From: Chondrus crispus
Lineage: Eukaryota; Rhodophyta; Florideophyceae; Gigartinales; Gigartinaceae
Assembly: GCF_000350225.1 (NCBI RefSeq)
Contig: NW_005178923.1
Coordinates: 37,866 to 101,865 of the forward strand
Length of the DNA stretch: 64,000 nucleotides
Direction: 5' to 3'
A program made the translations under genes and the position numbers. Of this stretch, positions 23,101 to 33,400 are shown piece by piece. The notes beneath the pieces were generated by a model, which was not told the origin of the DNA, searched no databases, and saw nothing but the letters and a program-made list of their open reading frames with translations. How positions within the stretch are numbered: position 1 is the stretch's first letter; each line of letters opens with the position of its first letter.

Positions 23101-24724
23101 GGCTCTGAACTCAAAAGCTGTTGCAGACCCTGCGGCCGCAGAATTTCTCTTTACAGTTCTGGGTTCGATCAGACTTGATGGCAGTCCCCCTGTGGAGCCA
23201 TCAGATCCCCTTACTTCAGAGGACATTCATATTGCTGCGAGAGAAGCCTTCGGGCAGCTGCGTGTAATGCTTCGAGAAATAATGGCAGTTGACGAAAATC
23301 AAGAAGATGATGACGAGCAACGGGGGTGTGCGGATGCCATCGGATTCGTGGCTTGTTGTTCGATTTTAGGGGTATTGGATTCTGTTTATGGACATTGTTC
23401 CGAAATGGATCAAAAGAGATTAGGACCTCAGTTCAGTGAGAGTGCAATCTCCGTAATCAGCCACAGATGGGATATTGCTTCGTTGCGATCGCGGAGGACG
23501 CAGAAACTTATCCCTGGTATAGTCAAAATATACGTGCAAACATCTACCGATCCGTTTAGGACCGCTGAAGATCTTCGTTTGAAGGTGGTGTCAATGACGG
23601 AGAGACAAGCCACGCTCCAGAACAAGCCCTTGGAGACGCAGAATGCAGATGGATCTTCTCAGCGTGGTGCAAGCGTCTTAGGGACCCTCACGGAGCAAAC
23701 CGTAAATGCATTCACAATAGCAATTTTGGAGCAATATATTTGGCTGTTCAAGTCTTTCCGGCCACGTTCTTTTGAGGACCCTGAAGACGCCTTTCAGAAA
23801 ATGGCAGAGTTTATGAGAACTGAGCTTCCATTATATACCCTTGCTCGTCAAAACCAAAGGATGCTTGGACCAGTAATGCGGGCCGGGCGCACGTTCGTGG
23901 AACTCTTTCTTAAGTCTTGCCTACCGTTTCTAAAAGAAAACTTTAAGGAACATCGCAGTGCTGTTGTACAGATATGCAAAGCGCACCAGAAGCCGACGAG
24001 AGTTCTCCAAACTTTTTGTGCTCACAGCAAATTCACTCGTGACTCCTCGCTGACAGGCTTGGTCCCGCCATTGCGGAAATCTTTAGAACTGCTGCTGTAC
24101 CGTGTTAAGGACCTTATGCAGTCACACAATGCCACCGATGCCTTCCAACTAGGAAATCTGAAACATCGAGATATCAATGGGGATGTCCTCAACTCGCAGC
24201 ACCTACAATACAAGAGTGAATCCGAGAATGAAAGTGAATACAGCAGCGACGAAAGCGACGGTGATAATATGGATCAACCAATTGCACATCTGCCAAGGCT
24301 CGGTAATGATTCTGAACGAAAACAGAAGAAACCGCTAGGAAAATCTACGGGTCGACTAAGCAGAAGGAATAACTCCAAAATCCGGAAGGGACAGGCTGAA
24401 GCGAAGGGACAAAAAAGAAGAAGCGCTGAGATTGGCACACAGCATCTCAGAGGCGAAAATGAAATTTCCGCCACAAGAGCCGAGGCGGCCATTGGTACTG
24501 AGCATGTGGCTCTCAACGACGATGAGGTGGCTGAAGATCAAGTCTCTCGGACACAGCCAAAGCGAAGGAAGAAACGACGAATCACCTATGAAAGTGATGA
24601 CGAGCGACCTCGTAACCCGCTGATTGATGATGAAGCTGGTTATGGATCTGGCGACGAGGACGACAATGACATTGGAGATCTCTCCCAATTTATTGTGTTT
24701 GGAGACGAAGAAGAGGAAGAATAA
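20138..24724 (+). CDS. FANCD2: FANCD2-like Fanconi anaemia protein
   Basis: A single-exon, 1,528-residue helical-repeat protein. FANCD2 pairs with FANCI as a clamp on DNA at interstrand crosslinks and stalled forks in the nucleus. Family hallmarks run along the whole length: LSIDVFQPAMV (about 108), WLDFIVDG, a segment with ALPEILDDS, AFDELARVFSD, and near the C-terminus GRTFVELFLKSCLPFLKENF, FCAHSKFTRDSSLTGLVP and AFQLGNLKHRDINGD. The site aligning with the ubiquitin-acceptor lysine of animal proteins reads FYRRIG (residues 541-546), with no lysine. The tail (about 1350-1528) is a charged, disordered extension ending in DLSQFIVFGD and acidic residues. The start is the ATG at 20138; a short upstream 5' exon beginning about 20004 is possible but not demonstrated. 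A pogo remnant lies just upstream. Confidence 0.93.
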   Translation: MPGLEAQPDEFFLAEFGSSDLSSRLWRGGLRADEKGYTCLASTRALANALKDGLDVRAPSGAVEAVINDIETCWNDTARMRRACQRMEGPEARNASTMSVSLAKLVLSIDVFQPAMVTCIVNKISEFGEESNAENNIATILLNQLRWLDFIVDGPALCESLLSIVPIVSYSVQRALIEALPEILDDSSREVAVTEMIRILEESPSLMGSVVDAIGALGVNDARLPDVNASILSTLNAANRDMLPVSLKYLLRTCPPSLLSSTVSALRHTLAMPSLGPGPGRLSLDAVKSGLRMKKQIADQVLKVLRGIDKPSDHKPSDFWLIIALFDSPMHRKPAEILFRKKAAKAVFSKALIDAALAPFADAFGGLTHRLLYIAGIALKSSELGARSTGITLYALVFQLFPDGNVRRNIVMALLDHTGTRKAQEVDAALEALVVIARENETNRALLPHSAVIQGLLDFLEFFSDSQLRSIWTILGYLCRASSAKVIHESSSRGGERKKKTNSQQQKDAIMHAEEENCAGESELAMLEILLRKELTHVDTFYRRIGVLGACTMIKVLGNSVENNILSMMLDIGRSHPLSQALAFDELARVFSDGTPTSKDTAEFIRKTVSNVFEKKYIRDRDTLENLPTVNEVLPAELFGNLEGDDVEFCFSIAALARTGETLKDSQDAVRAMVPNLRLLCVMTASRYEGSLSEIDATIGAPLHMAVVPSEQSIANLPTRAKGDLLLSLFTAHGWVVELLNGFSDQESTEMKAKCIKRVDDLLTLSNQISLCVTHIPLWKEVIFDSYSGSRCGPAQQRKDEFRRKAGKGSTGSRVLRESRELGAKGQEWLPFARQLDATALSLIRVTSPVSWRFTEVESECGKEGNPVTESVRLSSRGLLHLLSELAVHIEKIVGGEFRDPNAIGVVLFRSSNSAAKNVEMGGSSAEASTSFRLKNFTALQTPLTALPSQIRRCLDKILPNGNDSAESDSTIEVNRKSIELCLRCLAEALNSKAVADPAAAEFLFTVLGSIRLDGSPPVEPSDPLTSEDIHIAAREAFGQLRVMLREIMAVDENQEDDDEQRGCADAIGFVACCSILGVLDSVYGHCSEMDQKRLGPQFSESAISVISHRWDIASLRSRRTQKLIPGIVKIYVQTSTDPFRTAEDLRLKVVSMTERQATLQNKPLETQNADGSSQRGASVLGTLTEQTVNAFTIAILEQYIWLFKSFRPRSFEDPEDAFQKMAEFMRTELPLYTLARQNQRMLGPVMRAGRTFVELFLKSCLPFLKENFKEHRSAVVQICKAHQKPTRVLQTFCAHSKFTRDSSLTGLVPPLRKSLELLLYRVKDLMQSHNATDAFQLGNLKHRDINGDVLNSQHLQYKSESENESEYSSDESDGDNMDQPIAHLPRLGNDSERKQKKPLGKSTGRLSRRNNSKIRKGQAEAKGQKRRSAEIGTQHLRGENEISATRAEAAIGTEHVALNDDEVAEDQVSRTQPKRRKKRRITYESDDERPRNPLIDDEAGYGSGDEDDNDIGDLSQFIVFGDEEEEE

Positions 24725-25406
24725 ATGGCATGGCTGGAACCCAGGGGAAAAGACTGCTCACATCACATATTCAGATGCAGTGGTCCTTTGCTTTTGAGAA
24801 AGTGTCTCGAAGGGCGTCCCAATGAATTGTATTGCTACTGTCTTGTCGTTCGGGACGACATCCGTAAATGATCGTGAAAGATGCAAGACTCTAGACAGCT
24901 GTGCGAACTCTTGAGGGCTTCACACTGTTGAGCCATGAGGGCATCGTGAGCCGCATCCGACCGCACTGGAGCACATTTGTGATTGAGCCCGGACACGCGA
25001 GCAGAGCAACAGATTTCGATCTGCGAGTGATGTCAGTGTCAGCATGTATGGTAGGGCAGGCAAGTCATTGCAAAAAGTAAGTGATTATGATGCAAACGCC
25101 TCTTGTGTTTCGATATTTTTCAGTTGAACGGAATTGAGGAAGGATCGCAGTATCCTGCCGCAGGTGGTGCCTCGACTTTAACATACGCCAACTTACTCGA
25201 GAATCTAGTTCCACGCGTTCCCTTTTTACTTGCTCAGCGACCATTTTTTAGAGTCTACTGTGACTGTGAAAACCGCTCTATATCCCGCGGTACCGCAATT
25301 GTCTGAACGGCATCTCTTCCGTTGCATCTTGCGAGTCTCATCGAGAGCCCTCGGTCCACGCAGAGCTCCCAAGTCAATACTCTAAAGCTTGAGTGGAGAC
25401 ACCAGC
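24725..25406. other. Intergenic region
   Basis: About 680 bp between two genes on the plus strand. Open frames here overlap on both strands without any recognisable content. It presumably holds the 3' end of the FANCD2 transcript and the promoter of the next gene. No repeat or RNA gene is seen. Confidence 0.5.
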
Positions 25407-26183
25407 ATGAGGTCCACCCCTCTCGGCTTTGGCTTTGCTTCGTTGGCGTGTGGCGCCATCTCCAGCAGCTTCCGAATGACCGCCGGAAATTTGGAGCAGG
25501 CGGAAGGACGTGCCAGCCAGGTTCGATCGGAAACCTCGACACCACCTCCGCTCGCTCGGAAAGTCGAGAACAGACCTGAACTTGTCGGTGGCCTTCCACT
25601 CTGGCTCACGATGGGAGCCATGACGCAACTTAAACGTTGGGCCGAGATGTTAAACTTTCGGCCAGGGCTGAATCTGCGAGCGCGCAGAGTTGAGAAAATG
25701 GAGAATATGATCGTGAGCGGCATTTCCGAAACTCCAGACCTTCCAGTCGGAGCAGCTCTGCGACGAATCGCGGACGCTATGGAAGAAGAGCTCGCGTGTT
25801 TGCGCTTGTCTCTCGCTTCGGCAAAAGCGGAGTTGTCGCATGCAAAAGCAGAGACAACTTCTCTGCGAGAACAGCTCGGTTTCTTCAAGTTGAGAAATGC
25901 TCGGGCAGGAAAGTCTAAAGCTGCGCAAGCGATGTCCTCCACTGTATCGCAGTTGCGGTTGTTGTTATGTAAGGAGCAGACACGTGCTGCAGCGGCAGAG
26001 AAAAAGTTGGCAGACTTAGAAGAACGTCTGCAAGCTCTTGAAACAAGAAACAGTATGGTATTCGGTGATTCGGTAAAGCTATCGGCGATGTATCTATCGG
26101 TTGTGGCAGTGTTTGTTGGTTATCTGATGCAACAACCTTACGGCCCGCAGATCCTTGGGCGCCTTTTCTCTGCGAACCATTAA
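25407..26183 (+). CDS. Coiled-coil protein with C-terminal membrane anchor
   Basis: I do not recognise this 258-residue protein as a named family. Residues about 118-215 are almost continuous heptads (RRIADAMEEELACLRLSLASAKAELSH, then EKKLADLEERLQALETRNS), giving one or two coiled coils. A single hydrophobic segment near the C-terminus (AMYLSVVAVFVGYLMQQ) is followed by only about 15 residues. That is the layout of a tail-anchored protein, such as tethers and adaptors on ER, mitochondrial or plastid outer membranes. The N-terminal 70 residues are Ser/Pro/Thr-rich. The first in-frame ATG is 25407; the frame is open a few codons upstream. Localisation is inferred from topology only. Confidence 0.7.
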   Translation: MRSTPLGFGFASLACGAISSSFRMTAGNLEQAEGRASQVRSETSTPPPLARKVENRPELVGGLPLWLTMGAMTQLKRWAEMLNFRPGLNLRARRVEKMENMIVSGISETPDLPVGAALRRIADAMEEELACLRLSLASAKAELSHAKAETTSLREQLGFFKLRNARAGKSKAAQAMSSTVSQLRLLLCKEQTRAAAAEKKLADLEERLQALETRNSMVFGDSVKLSAMYLSVVAVFVGYLMQQPYGPQILGRLFSANH

Positions 26184-26733
26184 GCCCCAGTTTGCAGATA
26201 CGACTTCGAGTGACCTGTGAACGCCGGCACCGCTCTTCGGAAAATATATTCTCTAGTTATGAGAAAATGAAGTATGGTGAGGCGGTGCGTTGTCGAGAAA
26301 AAAAAAACTGCGACTGGGTCGGGGCACAGAAAGCGGATATACTCGCGGTCTTATACTAAACGTGTAGAAGTGAGTTGTATATTATATACAGGGTGCAGAC
26401 AGGCTTCGATAAATGATTTTACTGTACTTCGCTGTGTGTTGTGTATTACATTTACATAGAACCTTTCCTATAGACACGTAGTCAGAGACTGCCCGCTCGC
26501 CCCCTTTCAAAACTAGTACTCACCCCTACCGTTCAGAAGTTAAGTGTCGCGGTGCCACCGTCAGCAAGTGTTCCGTGGCAGGTAGCGTGAGAGCCATACC
26601 TCGCGCGCCTATCACGTCATCTTTCCGATACTCTATGTGACAATGCCTCAAAAATGTCGATGAGGGTGCCGGCGGATATCTGCCTCCCCGACATGGGAAA
26701 CCGATAGCTTCCCCGGTCGCAGAATTAGAGCAT
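26184..26733. other. Intergenic region between convergent genes
   Basis: About 550 bp where the coiled-coil gene and the TVP38-family gene converge. No open frame with recognisable content. It contains a short A run near 26300 and a TAC[A/T]GTA heptamer at 26420. Confidence 0.5.
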
Positions 26734-27729
26734 TTATGGGCCAGTCCTCGCAACGACTTCAGCATCCATGGCTGGCAGCTCCTTTCGCTCCCCATTCTCA
26801 TCCAGCTCTGCAAAAGCCTTCCGTGTTTTCTTCGTGACAATGATGCTGACAACAACCATGGACACCGAACACAGGACTTTGAGCGAGATGCCCAGCCATC
26901 CGCCCCTCACAATCCCTCCGCCAACGCCGATCCCTACGTCCTTCGCCGTCGCGCCAACTAAAACGAGATTAGAAATGCTCGGCGCGATCCCCACTATCGT
27001 GCCAAGCAAATAATGCTCAAACCCGACGCCTGTCAGACTGAGCAGATAGTTTAGCAAAAACCCCGGAAATGGGCTCAGCCGCATGAGCACGACAAACTTC
27101 CACCCGCCATTCTTCCCCGTATCCGCGAGCACTGTCTTTAATTTCGGCGCCCGCTCCAGCCACCGAGTCGCTCTCTCATGAAGCACTCCCCGGGCAAGAG
27201 CGAAGGCGGTGGCTGCGGCCGCAAGCTTCGATGTGAAGAGCGCAAGGAAAGCGGGCAGCGGGCCCAAAACAGCGCCCGCGCCAATCATAAGACCCATGTT
27301 GGCCGGGAAGCAGAAGAGCACAGTGAAATAGTTGATGGCGGCTAGAAGCAGGCCTCCACGGACAACGCCCAATTGTTCGACGTGCGCGTTGAGCGCGGCG
27401 AATAGGGCGGACAAGTTGACGTACTTCGACACCAGCACTGACAGACCGGCCAGCAGAACAACAGCGGCAACTACCAGAGGCTTTCGTGACAGCAACGGAG
27501 ACACCGGCGGCGGGCTAGTTGGCGGGGCTGATGCAGGGGGCGATGTGTTGTGCATGCGAGACGACACCATGTATGGACATGCAAGGCGGTGCCATAGCAC
27601 AGAGCGGGCCGCGCGCGCTGGTCGAGGATGACATGACACTCCTGGGAAGGCGCTGCGGAGCAAATGAGATTGCCTTCGAGGCTGTCGGGAATTGAGGTGC
27701 AGGACAGGAAGAGGTGGTACGAAGGCCAT
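26734..27729 (-). CDS. TVP38/TMEM64 (VTT domain) membrane protein
   Basis: A member of the VTT/DedA superfamily, which includes Golgi TVP38, lipid scramblases of the TMEM41/VMP1 type and many cyanobacterial and plastid proteins. The 331-residue protein starts with about 75 Arg/Ser/Pro-rich residues that could be an organelle-targeting peptide. A membrane helix follows (about 82-100) and then the VTT core. Core signatures are FCFPANMGLMIGAGAVLGP, FTSKLAAAATAFALAR and RLSPFPGFLLNYLLSLTGV, the conserved R-x-x-P-x-P-x-x-x-x-N-Y pattern. A last helix precedes the charged C-terminus. I chose ATG 27729 over 27849 because the extra 40 residues overlap the divergent promoter and look untranslated. Lipid transport or scrambling is likely from the family; compartment is uncertain. 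Confidence 0.88.
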   Translation of the reverse strand: MAFVPPLPVLHLNSRQPRRQSHLLRSAFPGVSCHPRPARAARSVLWHRLACPYMVSSRMHNTSPPASAPPTSPPPVSPLLSRKPLVVAAVVLLAGLSVLVSKYVNLSALFAALNAHVEQLGVVRGGLLLAAINYFTVLFCFPANMGLMIGAGAVLGPLPAFLALFTSKLAAAATAFALARGVLHERATRWLERAPKLKTVLADTGKNGGWKFVVLMRLSPFPGFLLNYLLSLTGVGFEHYLLGTIVGIAPSISNLVLVGATAKDVGIGVGGGIVRGGWLGISLKVLCSVSMVVVSIIVTKKTRKAFAELDENGERKELPAMDAEVVARTGP

Positions 27730-27932
27730 AGTACTCGTGTAGCAGAAGATGTCCTGGCATTTCGGCTGCGGTCGGATGTGGTCGTTTTTATAAGGAGGGC
27801 GTTGTGTCAGTCGAGCAGGAGATTCAACCTCAACGGCCATGTCCAGCAATCATATATATTTCCAACCACAAATCCCTGATCTGACGCCCCACATCCGCCA
27901 GAAGTCTCGCCCATCCGCGTTCTGGCACTACG
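27730..27932. promoter_or_regulatory. Short divergent promoter (TVP38 / phytol kinase-like)
   Basis: Only 203 bp separate the start codons of two divergent membrane-protein genes. A TATA-like TTTTTATAAGG lies near 27785-27795 and an AT-rich ATATATATTT near 27851-27862. Shared regulation is possible. Which strand each AT-rich box serves cannot be told from sequence. Confidence 0.4.
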
Positions 27933-28667
27933 ATGCCAGCCCTCCCCGCCGTCCTCCTCCGCAACGCACTCGCCGGTGCCATCAGCTACGCGGGTGCCTT
28001 CGTCTGGACGCGCGTCGTCTCCCGTCTCTCCACCTCTGGCGCGCTCCCGGCCCGCCTGGCGAGAAAGCTTTCCCACATCACCACCGCGCCCTTCTTCCTC
28101 CTCACCTGGCCATTGTATGCACCGGGCCCAGCTGCGCGATGGGTCGCCGCCGTAGTGCCGCTCTCCTTCGCCGCGCGCATCGCGCGCGCCCCGTCCCGTG
28201 ACGCCTTCGCGTCGGCTACAGCTCGCGGCTCCGACCTACACTCGGAGGCGGGCGGGCTCATGGCCTACGGGCTCGCCGTAGCTTTGATCACGGCCCTCGG
28301 CTGGAGGCATGAAGCCGCGACGTACGTCGCCGCTGCCGCGCTGGCGTGCGGCGACGGCGCTGCAGATGTCGTGGGCGGCGCCGTCGGCGGGCCGGTCATC
28401 CCGCTGCCGGCGAGGGACGGGAGGAGGAAGACCGTAGCGGGGAGTGTGGCGTTTGTGGCAGCCACCGTGCTGGGGAGTCTGGGAATGCTGAGAATGGCTC
28501 GCGCAGTTGGGTTTGGTGTGGCGCATGTGGCGAAGAGAGAGCTTGTGAAAATCGCGGCCTTGGCTGCAGCGGTGGAATTGGCCCCGGTTGAGGATAACCT
28601 TATCGTGCCGCTCACCGCGTTTTTTGCCACCAGGCACGTTCTGTCGCAGCGGTGGTGGGTTTTCTAA
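27933..28667 (+). CDS. Phytol/farnesol kinase-like membrane protein
   Basis: Resembles the VTE5/FOLK/DGK1-type CTP-dependent polyprenol kinase family. These enzymes phosphorylate phytol or farnesol, salvaging chlorophyll-derived phytol for tocopherol in plastids. The 244-residue protein is almost all hydrophobic helices and short loops. It has the family markers ARKLSHI (residues 43-49), the acidic nucleotide-binding loop CGDGAAD (139-145), the basic RRKTVAGS (164-171) and EDNLIVPL (221-228). The plant enzyme usually has a longer N-terminal targeting region; here hydrophobic sequence starts within ten residues of the ATG. Family membership is well supported. Substrate (phytol, phytyl-phosphate, farnesol or dolichol) is inferred only. 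It is divergent from the VTT-domain gene. Confidence 0.83.
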   Translation: MPALPAVLLRNALAGAISYAGAFVWTRVVSRLSTSGALPARLARKLSHITTAPFFLLTWPLYAPGPAARWVAAVVPLSFAARIARAPSRDAFASATARGSDLHSEAGGLMAYGLAVALITALGWRHEAATYVAAAALACGDGAADVVGGAVGGPVIPLPARDGRRKTVAGSVAFVAATVLGSLGMLRMARAVGFGVAHVAKRELVKIAALAAAVELAPVEDNLIVPLTAFFATRHVLSQRWWVF

Positions 28668-30158
28668 CTGTGTACTTGTGCACTGAGTTCATGGACTCGG
28701 GGGTCGATGCGGCCTTTTTCTGGCGGTGTTCACGTCTGAGCTGTATCGTCATTTTCAGTCAATAGTTGAACAGTTTGTTGACAGGCGAAGTCTGAGCTTT
28801 ACAACTTGGCTGCTGCTCTACTCTATCATCATCCTTTGCAGCTCCGACTTACCCTTCCAGTTTTGTTGGGCTCCTCATCCACTTGTTGAGACATCCTCTT
28901 GAGCCAGGGAGTTCCGGCATTGTCATGACAAGCACTCCAGCTACCTTTCTTTTTCTCCACTGAACTCTTCTGCTAAAGCTCTTCCTCGTTATAATGTACA
29001 ACCTTCAAGGCCTCATAACGGGTCTAACTGTGTCGCACCTCAAGCCTTGAAATTCTCTTCAAAGTCCTTTCGTTGTACAGCTCCCCATGTTTTAAACAGT
29101 TGCTTCCTTGCATATTGCAATCATGCTATCCGCTCTCAGAGGGAGAACAATATCGCAGGTCTTACTTTTTCGTGGCCTAAAACGCCGTAGCATGAACGTG
29201 GCACACACACAAACGGTTGCAAGTTCATACTCAGCATCTCCGTGGCCTCTTGCAGGCGTGGACGCACACTTTCGGTTCAGGGACACACGGTATTAGTTTT
29301 GCATATGTGATGCAGACAGAGTTTGAGGGGTGGTCACACCCACTTCATTGTTTTTCACACACAGTGTCTCTAGTGTCTATTGGACCATTGTTCTCCAATG
29401 AGGACGTTTTTCGACTTATTTTATTCTTGACTTTCGCTTCCGCAACAAGAAAGAAAAAGATACCCGCGCCACCGTATTTGGCTTCTAACTTGGGGCCAGA
29501 AAGAACTTTCTGAGAATTGCTTGTTCTTCCTGGTTGTTTTTCTAAAAATCTAGATGTCTGCAAAAGAAGCTTTTTAAACCACCTTAAAACCGCATGTAAA
29601 ATAACTTCGAAACCAAAAACGCCAGATTAAAAAGGCGACTTGGTACTCAATCTGCATTATGCTCTTAAGCTTTCTGCGTATTCAAAGCTGCCATCCCGGT
29701 GTTCTACAGAATGCTATTGCCGAAAACAAGCACGTTAAGGAAATAGTGTTTAAGGTAGCTTTTTGAATGTTAAATTTAATTTATATATTTTTGCAAAATC
29801 GGTCCTTTTTGCAAAAATTTATTTTATTGACCAAAAACATTTTCACCTCCGACAAGTTGAACTTGGTCTATCCACAGCAGGATGTCCGCACATATTCACA
29901 ATGACTCAGTATATCAGTCTCAAACATAGCTGAGATTCTGGTTAACCATGTAACGGAATGAGGGCTTAAAACATCCCTGTATCCTTTTGAAGGGTACGCA
30001 GGGTACATTTGCACATGAAAACCCTGAAAAACAAAAAAGGCCTGTTTTTCATTCTGCCACGATCAGCAGAAATGAGCGTCTTGTTTTCCGAACAGCATCC
30101 CTTGACGCTTCACTAGCTAGGTGGTGGGTGAGGATACATACCCTTCACGTGATGAGAC
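28668..30158. other. AT-rich intergenic region
   Basis: About 1.5 kb without a supportable gene. The segment 29560-29850 is strongly AT-rich with runs such as TTTAATTTATATATTTTTG. No transposon ends or RNA genes are seen. A sequence TTTGAAGGGTACG near 29987 resembles half of the palindrome at 11191. Confidence 0.5.
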
Positions 30159-30476
30159 ATGACACCACGTTTCTCCCTCGTCCTTTTCGCAGCTGTCGCG
30201 TCTTCGATCATCTTCTTGTCGGCGGCTCAGCTAGGATTGCCGGCGTCGAATGATGCTTTGAACAACACTGACACGCTCGACCTTTCGGCTGCGCTTGGGC
30301 CTATCGTAATCAACGCCGACGGTAGCACGTCGCGGATCGCAAACTGGCACGATCTCACCCCGCAGGAACAGGAACGCACTAAGAAACGCATCGTAGAGCG
30401 AAATCGGAAACGGCTGAAAGAGCTGCGCTCAAATGATGAGCACAGATCGGAAGTTGAGAACCGAGAGGAACTCTAA
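30159..30476 (+). CDS. Small conserved protein with N-terminal signal
   Basis: A 105-residue protein. Residues 4-22 form a hydrophobic segment (FSLVLFAAVASSIIFLSAA) like a signal peptide or signal anchor. After a short linker comes LGPIVINADGSTSRIANWHDLTPQEQERTKKRI and then a highly basic helix (VERNRKRLKELR). The pattern GPIV-x-N-x-DG followed by NW and a basic helix is one I associate with small uncharacterised proteins of algae and plants. No enzymatic motif is present. The ATG at 30159 gives the complete signal. Destination (ER, or plastid via a bipartite route) is unknown. Confidence 0.7.
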   Translation: MTPRFSLVLFAAVASSIIFLSAAQLGLPASNDALNNTDTLDLSAALGPIVINADGSTSRIANWHDLTPQEQERTKKRIVERNRKRLKELRSNDEHRSEVENREEL

Positions 30477-33400
30477 ATAGGCTCTATTCCCCGGCTTACT
30501 GGACGTGTATTCACGTGATATATGATCAGAGGCTGTTTTCGATCAATCTCAGGCCTCGTTTGTGTTCTATGTCATGTCACCATGACGCCTGGATACAATT
30601 AGTTCTAATGAATATAGCCAATACCTTTGACATGCGAAGACAAATTACATGTCGCTCGAAGTTCGCAAGCGTTTATTGACGGCTTGTTTATTTTTGGATC
30701 CTCATGATGAAGTTCAAGCAACTGCCTTTTTTCGATTCGGAAAACCGTCCAAATGCCATGTCCTTTGCCCTCTTCACTCCATTCGATTTTTTGTATGCGA
30801 GTCCTTCATGAAGCTGACTTTTTAGTGGCGCTAGGTTTTGATCGTTCTCTGTGAACAGCCATTTTCTTCAGGGCTCAGAATACAGTTTGTGTATTCTGAG
30901 CCCTGAAGAACGGAACAGACGTATTCCAATATTCTCAAGTTGGTTTCTAACACGTTCTGTTTGCTAAAAATCGCACCAACCATTTTGACGGAATGAAACG
31001 ACGTAGCAAGAGGATTTAGCTTTCGAAACAAATTTCCTTCAGTTTGCAGAACCGCGTTTCCGAAACCATACGTATCTCCTCTAGCCGCGCGAAAGTAGGA
31101 ACAGTGCCGTTCAAGAATCTGTTTCAGCATTCCAAGCTCTCTTAATGTACTTCTTGGTCAGGGAGAGAAGGGATTGAGAAGCGATTGTGGCCAGCACGGA
31201 ATTGTCGCAAAACTATAAGCGAAGGAAGAAAACCTTTATCTGTGGTTGTCCTGGCGAACACCCTGAGAGGGATGATTGCTTGCATGACTTTGTTTTTAGT
31301 AAGTGGTTGACAAACAGCCATTGTCACAGTAGTGCCAGATATTTCTTCTCCGTCGATCCAATGTACTCTACCAGATGCTACTGCTCCGATCGCCGTACCA
31401 ATGCCATTGTGATTTTAGTTCGGTGGGACCATATGGATTTGTTCAGATTATAAAGAAATAAGGTGGTGCCTGTTTTGCGTCAAATCTAAAACATCGAGTC
31501 ATCGAGTCATTAGATGTTCTCATCTCAAACGACCAAGACAATGAAAATCTGTCATCTGATCTTGACACGTCACAGTGTACGGTACGTACCAGAAGATGGT
31601 GAGGTGGCAAATGCATCACTACTACAAAACTTGTACAGTATACATGAAACGGAGTGATAGGTGGACGAGATATTGCAGATAAGCAAACAAAGACAATCAG
31701 TTTTACTTCAGTTTCATCTATATGCTTTCTATTTTCTTACTGCACTAAGCCATGTGCCCACGTTTTGAAGAAGCTGTTACAATAAGAGCGACTTCAATGC
31801 ACAGTATATTGATCGAGAAGACAGCACATCCTTGGCCGTTATGAGATGACCTGTGGTCTGGCTTCAAATATTTTACGTTAGTCGCAACCCAGAGGTCCAT
31901 CCGTCGCGTGAATTAGGATCGCTAGTAAAGCTTCAGTGCAGTACCGGCGCTTGGTGAGATTTAATTCTTTTGCAATTAGACCTGGCATGGCCAGAGAATA
32001 GCGGTGGGGTAAATTCTTCGCAGAATAGTCAAAAGTAAGAATAATGTTATGGTGGCGACTCAAGAAGGGAAGAAGTGCCATAAATGAAAGCGTTCTCGCG
32101 TGATCCTCCGTTGGGTCACGTAGGCTTGTTTTTAAAGGATACGTCTCCCCCGCATCCTACAGTAAAGTTTATGTGCAGGTTTTCGAGATGGATCTGGATC
32201 CACCTTCGAGCTTTGTTGTCACTGTGTACTGTATGGACGCCATCTGTAAAAAAAAGCAACTTGCTGCGTCGCTTGTAATTGTCGATCTTTCCACATGGCG
32301 TGGGACGTGTCTTATGGAAATAGCCTACCTGGGGAGCAGATATGTAAAGGCTTATGATGCCTGTGGACGAAGGAAATGAAAGTGCACTGAGGGCTCTTCG
32401 TGAGAAATGTGAAAGACGTTGTTTTCGGAGTGGATGTTATGATGTGTCGCGAGGGTTTGTGAGAGATCGTGTCTTACATGAAAGAGTTGCAAGCACTACA
32501 AAGCCGCGCAGAGACTGAAGAGATTGCTGCTCGGAGACGCGACCTGTCTACGAGGATCCTGTCGGGGTTGAGGCGCTAGACAGGCCATCTTGTCGGGCCC
32601 CTCGTCTTACCGGGTTGGGTGGGACGCACTACTTTTCGTAGAAGAATTTGCATCTAGCTGAGCGGTGAAGCTTTGTGGATTTCATGACGAGCACGGGGAC
32701 TTGAATCGATTACAGAGGCGACGTGTTTTGGGAAACAAACTCTCAACGAATCGGGACAATATGACAGTGGGTGACGTCCCTTGCGAGATAGACTGCGGAT
32801 TGTGACGTTATCGTCAGCTGCCACTGTATGCAATTCTGAACACTCATTTATGCGCCTGGAAAGCGCCCGGACTTCGATGCTGCTGCATTCCAAGGTCCCT
32901 TGCTAGTTGACTTCAAACAGTCCTCTCGGAAGAGCTGGGCTTCGTCATGGAAGGCCATCATGATGAAGTCGATGTGGAAAAACAGCCGACAATATCTGAC
33001 CATAAACCACCCAGAAGTAACCAAAAAACAAATCCACTTTCCAGTTTCTACGATGCGACGGGACCTTTCCCCCGCCTCTCGCCAACAGGCAACAACTTGT
33101 TCCTACCATCACAACCCGCACGCCTCACATGCGCGCACCACCGCCGCCCTTTCATGCCCGTAGCCAACGGGCACCGCGTGTCCACGCGTGCTGCCGCAGT
33201 CCTGCATTCCCGCATCCTCCGCGCGCTCAGCAGGCCTGCCCGGGCTGGAGATTGGAGCAGGACACCCGCCCCTCCTCATGAAGGCGTGCGCACGAATGAG
33301 GTGTAGAAACCAAGCTGCCCGCGACCTCAAACGCGCTTGTTTCCAACGCACGTGCCACTCGGGGGGGCTCCCCCTCGCTCGAGTCGGGGATTTTTTTTTC

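Noticed and set aside
20138..24724. Condensin or other HEAT-repeat protein
   Set aside because: The order and wording of conserved segments through the C-terminus fit FANCD2.
30864..30910. Transcription terminator
   Set aside because: Nearly 400 bp from the nearest stop, no T run, and intrinsic hairpin terminators are not expected for Pol II genes.
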